This document shows, one piece after another, positions 27,901-33,754 of a stretch of DNA of 64,000 bases; position 1 is the stretch's first letter, and the number at the start of each line of letters is the position of its first letter. The stretch spans positions 310,001 through 374,000 of the forward strand of contig CALDSU010000014.1 in the NCBI GenBank assembly GCA_937924525.1. Reading direction: 5' to 3'. The DNA comes from an uncultured Bryobacteraceae bacterium. GTDB taxonomy: Bacteria; Acidobacteriota; Terriglobia; Bryobacterales; Bryobacteraceae. Below the pieces are notes generated by a model. It was not told the DNA's origin. It ran no database searches and saw only the letters and a list, made by a program, of their open reading frames with translations. The translations under genes and the position numbers were made by a program.

Positions 27901-28492
27901 CATTCTGGTGCTGGACACCGAAGTCTATTCGAACACCGGCGGCCAGATGTCCAAAGCGACGCCGCGCGGCGCGGTGGCCAAGTTCGCCGCGGGAGGCAAA
28001 CCGGCCGCCAAGAAGGATCTGGCTCTGATGGCCATGATGTACGGCAACGTGTATGTGGCCAAGGTCGCCATGGGCTCCAGCGATATGCACACCGTCAAGG
28101 CGTTTCTGGAAGCCGAGGCGTACGACGGGCCTTCGCTGATCATCGCCTACAGCCACTGCATCGCGCACGGCTACGACATGGCGTACGGCCTGGAGCAACA
28201 AAAAGCCGCCGTCAACTCCGGATACTGGCCGTTGTTCCGGTACAACCCCACGCTGACAGCGCAGGGTAAAAATCCGTTTGTCCTCGACTCGCGGGCGCCG
28301 TCGCTGCCGCTCGAGAAGTACCTGTACAACGAGACGCGTTACACCATGCTGGTGCACGCCAATCCCGCCCAGGCCCGTAAGCTGCTGGAGGAGGCCAAGC
28401 AGGACGTGATCTCGCAGTGGAAATTCTATGAGCATCTGGCGGCCATGCCAGGCGCGGCCGCCGTCGCGGCGGTGGAGAAGGGAGAACATTGA
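24920..28492 (+). CDS. nifJ: pyruvate:ferredoxin (flavodoxin) oxidoreductase, single-chain
   Basis: A 1,190-residue fused PFOR. Domains in order: the pyrimidine-binding TPP domain (YPITPSSNMGEWADQW at the N-terminus), a transketolase-C-like domain (GVLKVRLFRPFSVEHF), a gamma domain (GLGADGTVGANKNSIKIIGE), a ferredoxin domain with two 4Fe-4S motifs (CIQCGKCVLVCP from Cys691; CTGCALCVAACP from Cys747), and the pyrophosphate-binding domain (GACAGCGETPY, IVGGDGWAYDIGYGG, DTEVYSNTGGQMSKATP). It converts pyruvate and CoA to acetyl-CoA and CO2, reducing ferredoxin or flavodoxin, normally under low oxygen. A near-consensus sigma-54 promoter precedes it, as at some nif-linked nifJ genes; no nif genes are seen here. 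Its stop overlaps the next start. Confidence 0.95.
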   Translation: MSRVKTAIDGNEAAAYVAHKINEVIAIYPITPSSNMGEWADQWSSEGKTNIWGTVPTVIEMQSEGGAAGALHGALQTGALGTTFTASQGLLLMIPNMFKIAGELTPAVIHVAARALAAHALSIFGDHQDVMACRSTGFAMLSSCSVQEVLDFALISQAASLESRVPFLHFFDGFRTSHEVNKIELLDPEDLAALLDEKLIKAHRERAMTPEKPVLRGTAQNPDVYFQCRETVNPYYLAAPTIVQNVMDRFAARVGRQYRLFDYVGAPDATRVLVLMGSGAETAQETVEYLNGQGEKVGVLKVRLFRPFSVEHFVKALPPTVEALAVLDRTKEPGAIGEPLYQDVVTALAEAPAGSPRPRVLGGRYGLSSKEFTPAMIKGVLDHLASARPKNHFTVGIVDDVTHTSLDYDPDFSTEDPATVRCIFYGLGADGTVGANKNSIKIIGEETDNYAQGYFVYDSKKSGAVTISHLRFGPKPIRSSYLISKANFVACHQFVFLEKLDVLGPAMPGATFLLNSPYPADEVWDHLPRKVQEEIIAKKLKFYVIDGYQVAREAQMGTRVNTIMQTCFFAISGILPREEAIAQIKKSIQKTYGKRGESVVKKNFAAVDAALSHLHEVKVPEAPTGKIEMRPPVPAAAPEFVRTVLGPIIAGKGDTLPVSLLPVDGTFPTGTTQWEKRNIALEVPVWDEQLCIQCGKCVLVCPHATIRAKVYAPEHLNGAPKTFKSAAARWKDFKDQKYSLQVAVEDCTGCALCVAACPAKSKTDTKHRAIDMMPQIPIREQERENWDFFLKIPETDRQLLSHSQVKDVQLLQPLFEFSGACAGCGETPYIKLVTQLFGDRTIIGNATGCSSIYGGNLPTTPYTFNAEGRGPAWSNSLFEDNAEFGLGMRLSLDQQAAHARTLLAKLIPQLGGELVGELIHADQTTEPGIMAQRERVKRLKQLLAGIDLPEARDLLSIADALVKKSVWIVGGDGWAYDIGYGGLDHVLSTGRNVNILVLDTEVYSNTGGQMSKATPRGAVAKFAAGGKPAAKKDLALMAMMYGNVYVAKVAMGSSDMHTVKAFLEAEAYDGPSLIIAYSHCIAHGYDMAYGLEQQKAAVNSGYWPLFRYNPTLTAQGKNPFVLDSRAPSLPLEKYLYNETRYTMLVHANPAQARKLLEEAKQDVISQWKFYEHLAAMPGAAAVAAVEKGEH

Positions 28493-29502
28493 TGATCGAC
28501 CTGTCCACGACGTATCTGGGCTTGCCTTTGAAGAATCCGCTGGTAGCGTCGGCGGGACCGCTGTGCAAGGAAATCGACCAGATCCGGCGGATGGAGGATG
28601 CCGGGCTGTCGGCGGTGGTGCTGCACTCGTTGTTCGAGGAGCAGATCACCATGGAGGCGCAGCACCTGGATTTCTTCCTGTCGCACAACGCGGAGACTTA
28701 CGCCGAATCCCTGAGCTATTTCCCGGACCTGGCGTCGTACGCGCTGGGACCGGATCAGTATCTGGAGCACATTCGCCGGGCGAAAGAGAGCGTCTCCATT
28801 CCCATCATGGGCAGCCTGAACGGCACCACGCTGGGCGGTTGGGTTCACTACGCGGAACTGATGCAGCAGGCCGGCGCCGACGCCCTGGAACTCAATCTGT
28901 ACGCGTTGCCCACCGATCCGGACGCCACGGCCTTCGCCGTCGAACACCAGCTCACCGAACTGGTGAGCGCCATCGCGGAACGCATTCAGATTCCGATTGC
29001 GGTCAAGCTGGGTCCGTACTTCAGCTCGATTCCCAACATGGCGCGCCAACTGGTGAGCGCGGGCAGCAAAGGCCTGGTGCTGTTTAACCGGTTCTATCAG
29101 CCGGATTTCGATCTGGAGACGCTGGAGGTGACGCCGAACCTGGCCTTGAGCAACTCGTCGGAGTTGCTGCTGCGGCTGCACTGGGTGGCGATTCTCTACG
29201 GCAGGGTGCATGCCGACCTGGCGGTGACCGGCGGCGTCCATACGGCGATTGACGTCCTGAAATCGATGATGGCCGGCGGGAAGGTGGCCATGACCACGTC
29301 CGCGCTGTTGCGCCGCGGCACCGCGTACGCCACGCAGGTGCTGGGCGACATGCAGCAATGGATGGAAGACCACGAGTACGAATCTGTCAGGCAGATGCAG
29401 GGCAGTATGAGCTACCGCTCCGTGTCGGACCCGTCCGCTTTCGAGCGGGGCAATTACATGAAGATGCTGTCCAGCTATTCGCTGCGGCAGTCGTTGTACT
29501 GA
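28492..29502 (+). CDS. dihydroorotate dehydrogenase-like flavoprotein
   Basis: 336 residues from the ATG at 28492 (MIDLSTTYLGLPLKNPLVAS), which overlaps the PFOR stop as TGATG and has GGAG ~8 bases upstream. The TIM-barrel FMN signatures are LPLKNPLVASAGPL, GADALELNLYA, IAVKLGPYFSSIPNMARQL and DLAVTGGVHTAIDVLKSMMAG. This is the DHOD-like group often found beside PFOR genes and distinct from the housekeeping PyrD. Coupling to PFOR suggests ferredoxin- or NAD-linked redox chemistry on a pyrimidine or similar ring; the substrate is not known. A strong hairpin lies 8 bases past the stop. Confidence 0.87.
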   Translation: MIDLSTTYLGLPLKNPLVASAGPLCKEIDQIRRMEDAGLSAVVLHSLFEEQITMEAQHLDFFLSHNAETYAESLSYFPDLASYALGPDQYLEHIRRAKESVSIPIMGSLNGTTLGGWVHYAELMQQAGADALELNLYALPTDPDATAFAVEHQLTELVSAIAERIQIPIAVKLGPYFSSIPNMARQLVSAGSKGLVLFNRFYQPDFDLETLEVTPNLALSNSSELLLRLHWVAILYGRVHADLAVTGGVHTAIDVLKSMMAGGKVAMTTSALLRRGTAYATQVLGDMQQWMEDHEYESVRQMQGSMSYRSVSDPSAFERGNYMKMLSSYSLRQSLY

Positions 29503-29510
29503 ACAGGCTT

Positions 29511-29589
29511 GCGTTTCCGGGTTCGCGCTGGCGGGTGGCCCTCCTTGACGCGACCTCGGTGACTCCACCCGAGCGCGGCCCGGAAACGC
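29511..29589. repeat. long imperfect inverted repeat directly after the PFOR operon
   Basis: The arms are 29511-29538 and 29565-29589. The outer 11 bases (GCGTTTCCGGG / CCCGGAAACGC) pair perfectly, and the match continues inward with small bulges through CGCGCT and GGGTGG; the loop is ~26 bases. There is no U-tract, so it is not a typical intrinsic terminator. An mRNA-stabilising hairpin, an attenuating structure or a remnant of a mobile repeat are alternatives. Confidence 0.6.
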
Positions 29590-29624
29590 GGGTAGTCAAC
29601 GATTCCTCCTCCTTTCGGGCCGGC

Positions 29625-29659
29625 GGCTCGCGGGCGTCTGTTGCCGGCGCCCGTGAGCC
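29625..29659. repeat. second hairpin (12-bp arms, one mismatch)
   Basis: Arms GGCTCGCGGGCG (29625-29636) and CGCCCGTGAGCC (29648-29659) pair with one mismatch around an 11-base loop. It lies between the PFOR operon and the broken nitrilase copy. No T-run follows on either strand. Confidence 0.5.
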
Positions 29660-29725
29660 CCGCGAAGGGGCTGCTTTCGTCCGCCGGGCCCTGCGCGCGG
29701 GCGTGGATCCGTACGGGCCTTCTTT

Positions 29726-29870
29726 CCCTCGACCAGACGCAACCTTCCATCAGCCACCCTTCGTCAGGAGCGCCTTCCCGGACCGCTTGGCGGGCGAAGG
29801 CGCACTGGCCGCGGACAGGTCGATCGTCGCGGCGATGACCCGTTCTTGAAGAAGTTACCCCATCCTGATG
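29726..29870 (-). pseudogene. broken 3' fragment duplicating the downstream nitrilase-family gene
   Basis: About 128 bases (29726-29853) align with the 3' end of the intact gene (30461-30592). Both read, on the minus strand, AATIDLSAAS followed by an AVREG segment and a WL.EG ending. The copy has several frameshifts and substitutions. A weaker match continues toward 29870 (the HPDG region of the intact gene). It is the remnant of a second nitrilase-family gene, separated from the first by the FAD-oxidoreductase remnant. Confidence 0.75.
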
Positions 29871-29896
29871 GCGTGGAAGCCGTGAGACTGGTTCGC

Positions 29897-30411
29897 ATGG
29901 CGGCGGCTTCGCATCTGGCCGCCGGGTTATTTGGCCAACCAAATTTCGATCTGGTCGTCTCCGGCGGCACGGCGGGCGGGGTGATGACGGCGGCGGCGGG
30001 CGCGCGGCGCGGCATCGCGGTAGCGTTGGTGAACCCGGGCCGGCACATCGGCGGGATGGTGAGCGGCGGACTCTCCGGCGCCGATGTCGGCAAGCGGGAG
30101 GTGATCGGCGGTCTGTCGCTCGAGTTCTCTTTTTCGGGGCGGGCCGCCATTACGATCTTGCCCGGCGCCTGCAAGAGATCGCGTGGATGCCGGACCCCAA
30201 AGTGGCCGAACAAAAATCCTGCGGGACATGCTCGGCGAAAGCGGGGTGACCCTGTTCGAGAACCACCGGTTGCGGGAAAGGACCGGCGTGCGGAAAGAAG
30301 GTTTCCGCATCGCGGAAATCCTGACAGAGAACGGCGCCCGGCTCCCGGCCAGAGTTTTCGCCGACGCCTCCTATGAAGGCGACCTGGTGGCGCAGGCGAA
30401 AGTCAGCTATC
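29897..30411 (+). pseudogene. FAD-dependent oxidoreductase, N-terminal part only, frameshifted and truncated
   Basis: From the ATG at 29897 a flavin-binding N-terminus is readable: FDLVVSGGTAGGVMTAAAGA (GxGxxG variant), VALVNPGRHIGGMVSGGLSG, VIGGLSLEF. After ~30126 the frame shifts (HYDLARRLQEIAWMPDPKVA), then shifts again near 30220 (ILRDMLGESGVTLFENHRLR, ADASYEGDLVAQAKVSY), after which homology stops at ~30411. Intact members of this secreted FAD-dependent (xanthan-lyase-like) family run to ~500-700 residues, so most of the gene is gone. The break point lies 37 bases before the stop of the convergent intact nitrilase gene, hinting at a deletion there. Confidence 0.8.
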
Positions 30412-30447
30412 CCTCCCGCCCGTTCGGCGATCGGAGGGATAAGCAAG

Positions 30448-31374
30448 CTATGCTCGCTCGCCCTCGACCAGACGCAAGCCTTCCTTTAGCCACTCGCTGA
30501 CCGGAACGCCTTCCCGAACCGCCCGGCGGGCGACGGCGCGACTGGCCGCGGACAGGTCGATCGTCGCGGCGACGAGCGTTTCCTTGAAGAAGCCGGTCTC
30601 CACCAGCACGTTCCCATCGGGGTGGATGATCTTGCTGTTCCCGTGCGACTGGGAGGGCGAGCGCAAGTTGTCCGGATTGGCGGGAGCATTGGCCATCACC
30701 AGGTAAATCGAGTTCTCCGTAGCCCTCGCGATAGGCATGGCCCGGTAGGCCGACAATTTGTGTTCCTCCAGCAGCCCGCTTTCATTGCTGACGAAATAAC
30801 AGATCTGCGCCCCGGCGGCCGCCGGCAACCGGACCAGTTCGGGATAGCGGACGTCATGGCAGATGATGAAACAGGATTTGACCCCCGCGACGGTCCAAAC
30901 CGCCAGCTTGCGGCCGGCGGCGGGCCACTCCTCCGCGCGGAAGGTCTTGGCGTAGCGCCCGCGCACCACGCCGCCTTTGTCGGCCACCAGCACGCTATTG
31001 AAAACCTGCCCCTCCTCCCAGTGCGCCGTACCGAGAATCACGGCTACATTCAGCTTGCGCGCCGCGGCCAGGACGGTTTCTTCAGCGGCTTGGAAGTCGG
31101 CCGGGTTGGCCGCCTTCCAGTAGGCTGGTTCGCACGCATAGCCGCAGACGGCGGCCTCAGGAAAAGCGACCACGTCAATCTTGTCGCGGGCGGCCTTCTC
31201 CAACCAGGAACAGATTTTCTCCGCGCTGCGCCGCGGTTCCGGGAAGGTGAGGATCTGGCAGGCCGCCACGCGCAGGGCGCCGCCGGCGTTCCCGGCGGTT
31301 TCCTGCGCCGCGCCGGGAGCGCCCGCCAGGCCGGCGACCCCCGAGGAAACAAACGATCTTCTGCTGAAGGCCAT
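30448..31374 (-). CDS. carbon-nitrogen hydrolase (nitrilase superfamily), Tat-like signal
   Basis: 308 residues from MAFSRRSFVSSGVAGLAGA (ATG at 31374), where SRRSFVSS looks like a twin-arginine signal; an in-frame start at 31464 would bury this signal and is rejected. The Glu-Lys-Cys triad is readable: Glu73 in AFPEAAVCG, Lys143 in GRYAKTFRAEEW, Cys172 in CFIICHDVRYPEL. The superfamily covers nitrilases, amidases and N-carbamoyl hydrolases; the ICHDVRYPE form fits amidase or carbamoylase branches, but the substrate is not determined. A broken copy of its 3' end lies 0.7 kb downstream. Export would make it a periplasmic enzyme, less common for the family. Confidence 0.87.
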   Translation of the reverse strand: MAFSRRSFVSSGVAGLAGAPGAAQETAGNAGGALRVAACQILTFPEPRRSAEKICSWLEKAARDKIDVVAFPEAAVCGYACEPAYWKAANPADFQAAEETVLAAARKLNVAVILGTAHWEEGQVFNSVLVADKGGVVRGRYAKTFRAEEWPAAGRKLAVWTVAGVKSCFIICHDVRYPELVRLPAAAGAQICYFVSNESGLLEEHKLSAYRAMPIARATENSIYLVMANAPANPDNLRSPSQSHGNSKIIHPDGNVLVETGFFKETLVAATIDLSAASRAVARRAVREGVPVSEWLKEGLRLVEGERA

Positions 31375-31471
31375 GGTGTTTAGCCAACGATACGGGAAAG
31401 GCGCCGGAGTCCGCAAGCTGACGGCGCGGCCCGCCTCGCCGGCAAAGCAGCGCGGCGCAGGCACACGAGCG

Positions 31472-31781
31472 TTAGCGGTAAATCAGGACGGGCGTCGCGC
31501 TGGCTCGGTTGCCCGCTGCATCCCCCGCCTGCGCCGGGAGGATGCGGATGCCCGGGGTCAGCTTTCGCGCGTTCCAGGTAAAGCGTCAGCTCAGATACGA
31601 CCACGTTGTCCTGGGCCTTCGCTCTGACGGTGAACTTCTGGGAGACCGTCGTGTTCGTTCCGGGAGAGGTAATGGTGACCAGCGGCGCGCTGCCGTCCTT
31701 GATCTCGGCATTCCGGAGCGAGACGGCGACTTGTGCGGAGACCGCCGCGCCACGCGTGTCGATCGCCCGGAACGTCGCCAC
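31472..31781 (-). pseudogene. C-terminal Ig-like fragment of a larger secreted protein
   Basis: The minus strand reads ATFRAIDTRGAAVSAQVAVS and APLVTITSPGTNTTVSQKFT, ending in SELTLYLE. After one frameshift it continues FTWNARKLTPGIRIL and DAAGNRASATPVLIYR, ending at a TAA at 31472. This is the common bacterial Ig-like repeat found at the C-terminus of secreted proteases and glycan-binding proteins. No upstream part survives: the recQ promoter region begins just beyond its 5' end. It is a leftover, not a gene. Confidence 0.72.
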
Positions 31782-31794
31782 CCGCTAGGAAAAC

Positions 31795-31800
31795 TACACT
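31795..31800 (+). promoter_or_regulatory. -10-like box of recQ
   Basis: TACACT ends 6 bases before the TTG chosen as start of recQ and 18 bases before an in-frame GTG at 31819. No ribosome-binding site lies between, and the -35 is not recognisable. It is one of a set of -10-like boxes set close to start codons in this window. Confidence 0.35.
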
Positions 31801-31806
31801 GGTGAT

Positions 31807-33702
31807 TTGACGCCGCCGGTGGAACTTTCCGAACTGTTGCGCCGTTACTGGGGCTACGACTCCTTCCGGCCCAAGCAGGAGCAGATTGTGCGCAGCCTGC
31901 TCGCCGGACGGGACGTCGCGGCGATCATGCCCACCGGGGGCGGCAAGTCGCTGTGCTATCAGCTTCCCGCCGTGGCGCTGGGGCGGACGGCGGTCGTGGT
32001 TTCCCCTCTCATCGCCCTCATGCAGGACCAGGCGGCCCAACTCGAGCAGATGGGCATTCCTGCCGCGGTGCTGCACAGCGCGCAAAGCTCGCAGGAGCAG
32101 TGGCGGACCATGCGTGCGGCCAGGCAAGGCGCGTTCCGGCTCGTCTATCTCTCCCCCGAACGGATGGTGCGGCCGGATACGGCGCCCTGGCTGGGAGAGC
32201 TGCCGCTCGGCTTCTTCGCCATCGACGAGGCGCACTGTATCTCCGAATGGGGGCATGAGTTTCGCCCCGAATACCGGCAGCTCAGCCTGCTGCGTGAGCG
32301 GTTCCCCCAAACGCCCATCGCCGCGTTCACCGCCAGCGCCACCAGGCGCGTGCGGCACGATATTCTGCTTCAGCTCCGCCTGCGCGACCCGGACAAATAC
32401 ATCCTGAGCTTCCACCGGGCGAACCTGCACTACCTCGTCCGGCAATGCACCGCCAAGGAACAGCGGAAGCTGCTGCTGCGCGCCCTGAAGGCGCACGCCA
32501 GAGAGAGCGTGATCGTCTACGCCCCCACCGTTCGCGTGGTGGAGGAAACCGTCGACTTCCTCATGGACCGCGGCATTGCCGCCGTGGCTTACCACGCGCA
32601 GATGGATTCCGCCTTGCGGCAAACCAACCAGGAGCTATGGATGTCGGATGAAGTGCGGGTGCTGGTGGGCACCGTCGCCTTTGGACTCGGCATCAACAAG
32701 CCCGCCGTGCGGGCCGTGATTCACCTGTCGCTGCCGAAGTCGCTCGAGCAGTTCTACCAGGAAGCCGGGCGGGCGGGACGCGACGGGCAGCCGGCGGATT
32801 GCCTGCTGCTGTGGCAGGGAAAGGACGCGGGCCTGCTGGCTTATTTCATCAACCAGATTCAGGATCCCGCCGAGAAGCGGCGAAGCTGGGAGCGCTATCA
32901 CACGATCCGCGGCTTCGCCACCTCGGCGGCGTGCCGGCACCGGCAGATCTGTCTGCACTTCGGCGAGACGCCCAAGTGGGACTCCTGCGGCGTCTGCGAC
33001 GTGTGCGCGGGAGAACCGGCGTGGCTTGCCGTGACCGGCCGGGAGGCTGCTCCGTCTCCCGCGCCAAAGCCGGCGGCCGGCGCGCAAGCGGCCCCGCTGC
33101 CCGGCAGAGCGGGCGAGTTGCGCGAATTTCTGCGCGAGTGGCGCCGGCAACTGGCCAAGTCACTGCAAATCCCCGCCTATCACATCCTGACCGACGCCTC
33201 GCTGGACGATCTCTGCCGGCGCGAACCGCGCTCGCTGAATGAACTGCGCGCCGTCACCGGATTCGGCGAGAAGAAGATCGCGGGCTGGGGCCGGCAGATC
33301 TTCGCCGCTTGGGCCGAGTTCGATCGCGGCGCCCGGGCGGCTGGTCCGAGCGAGTCCCGCGCCGGCGGCGCGGCGGAGGAAACGCTGCGCCTGCTGCGGC
33401 AGGGCCGCACGTTCGCGCAGATCGCCGAGGCGCGGGGGCGCAAGGTTTCCAGCGTGGTCACGCTGGTGGCCGGCCTGATCGAAAAGGGTCAAGTCGACTT
33501 GCAGCCCGCCTGGGTGGACGCGGACAAGCGCGCACTCATCGAGCAGGCCTGCGACCGGCACGGAATCCAGTTCCTGGGCCCGCTCAAGCAGGCGCTGCCG
33601 CCGGAGATCACCTACGAGGAGATCAAGCTGGTGGCCGCGGCGCGGCGGAGGCAGCAAGCGGAGGCGGCGGGCGGCGATCGCGCAAGTGCCTGCGCGGAAT
33701 GA
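31807..33702 (+). CDS. recQ: ATP-dependent DNA helicase RecQ
   Basis: A 631-residue superfamily-2 helicase. The N-terminus has FRPKQEQIV (motif 0), Walker A MPTGGGKS (Lys47), the DEAH box (Asp140) within DEAHCISEWGHEFRPEY, TASATRRVR (motif III) and the later helicase motifs (GTVAFGLGINKPAVRAVIH, YQEAGRAGRDGQPADCLLL). A zinc-binding segment follows (CRHRQICLHFGETPKWDSC, CGVCDVC). The C-terminal part has an HRDC-like domain (LDDLCRREPRSLNELRAVTG) and a winged-helix-like end (LLRQGRTFAQIAEARGRKVS). It unwinds recombination and replication intermediates. The start is a TTG at 31807; a GTG at 31819 would shorten it by four residues. Confidence 0.94.
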   Translation: MTPPVELSELLRRYWGYDSFRPKQEQIVRSLLAGRDVAAIMPTGGGKSLCYQLPAVALGRTAVVVSPLIALMQDQAAQLEQMGIPAAVLHSAQSSQEQWRTMRAARQGAFRLVYLSPERMVRPDTAPWLGELPLGFFAIDEAHCISEWGHEFRPEYRQLSLLRERFPQTPIAAFTASATRRVRHDILLQLRLRDPDKYILSFHRANLHYLVRQCTAKEQRKLLLRALKAHARESVIVYAPTVRVVEETVDFLMDRGIAAVAYHAQMDSALRQTNQELWMSDEVRVLVGTVAFGLGINKPAVRAVIHLSLPKSLEQFYQEAGRAGRDGQPADCLLLWQGKDAGLLAYFINQIQDPAEKRRSWERYHTIRGFATSAACRHRQICLHFGETPKWDSCGVCDVCAGEPAWLAVTGREAAPSPAPKPAAGAQAAPLPGRAGELREFLREWRRQLAKSLQIPAYHILTDASLDDLCRREPRSLNELRAVTGFGEKKIAGWGRQIFAAWAEFDRGARAAGPSESRAGGAAEETLRLLRQGRTFAQIAEARGRKVSSVVTLVAGLIEKGQVDLQPAWVDADKRALIEQACDRHGIQFLGPLKQALPPEITYEEIKLVAAARRRQQAEAAGGDRASACAE

Positions 33703-33739
33703 ACTCGCCGCCGGCCGATCAAACCTCGCCCGGGCGCTG

Positions 33740-33745
33740 TAGACT
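33740..33745 (+). promoter_or_regulatory. -10-like box of the PVC-type dehydrogenase gene
   Basis: TAGACT ends 9 bases before the ATG at 33755; the intervening CTGAAGAAT offers no good ribosome-binding site. There is no visible -35. The gene could also be read from the recQ transcript (52-base gap). Confidence 0.25.
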
Positions 33746-33754
33746 CTGAAGAAT

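Noticed and set aside
29740-29745. GACGCAA at ~29736 and ~30470 as further riboswitch cores
   Set aside because: Both are inside the nitrilase gene and its broken copy, so they are simply homologous coding sequence.
29503-31800. An insertion sequence or genomic island causing the decayed patch
   Set aside because: No transposase fragment, no target-site duplication and no tRNA next to it. Deletions within an old gene set explain it as well.
31802-31804. GTG at 31802 as the recQ start
   Set aside because: Not in frame with the helicase; the TTG at 31807 or GTG at 31819 are in frame.
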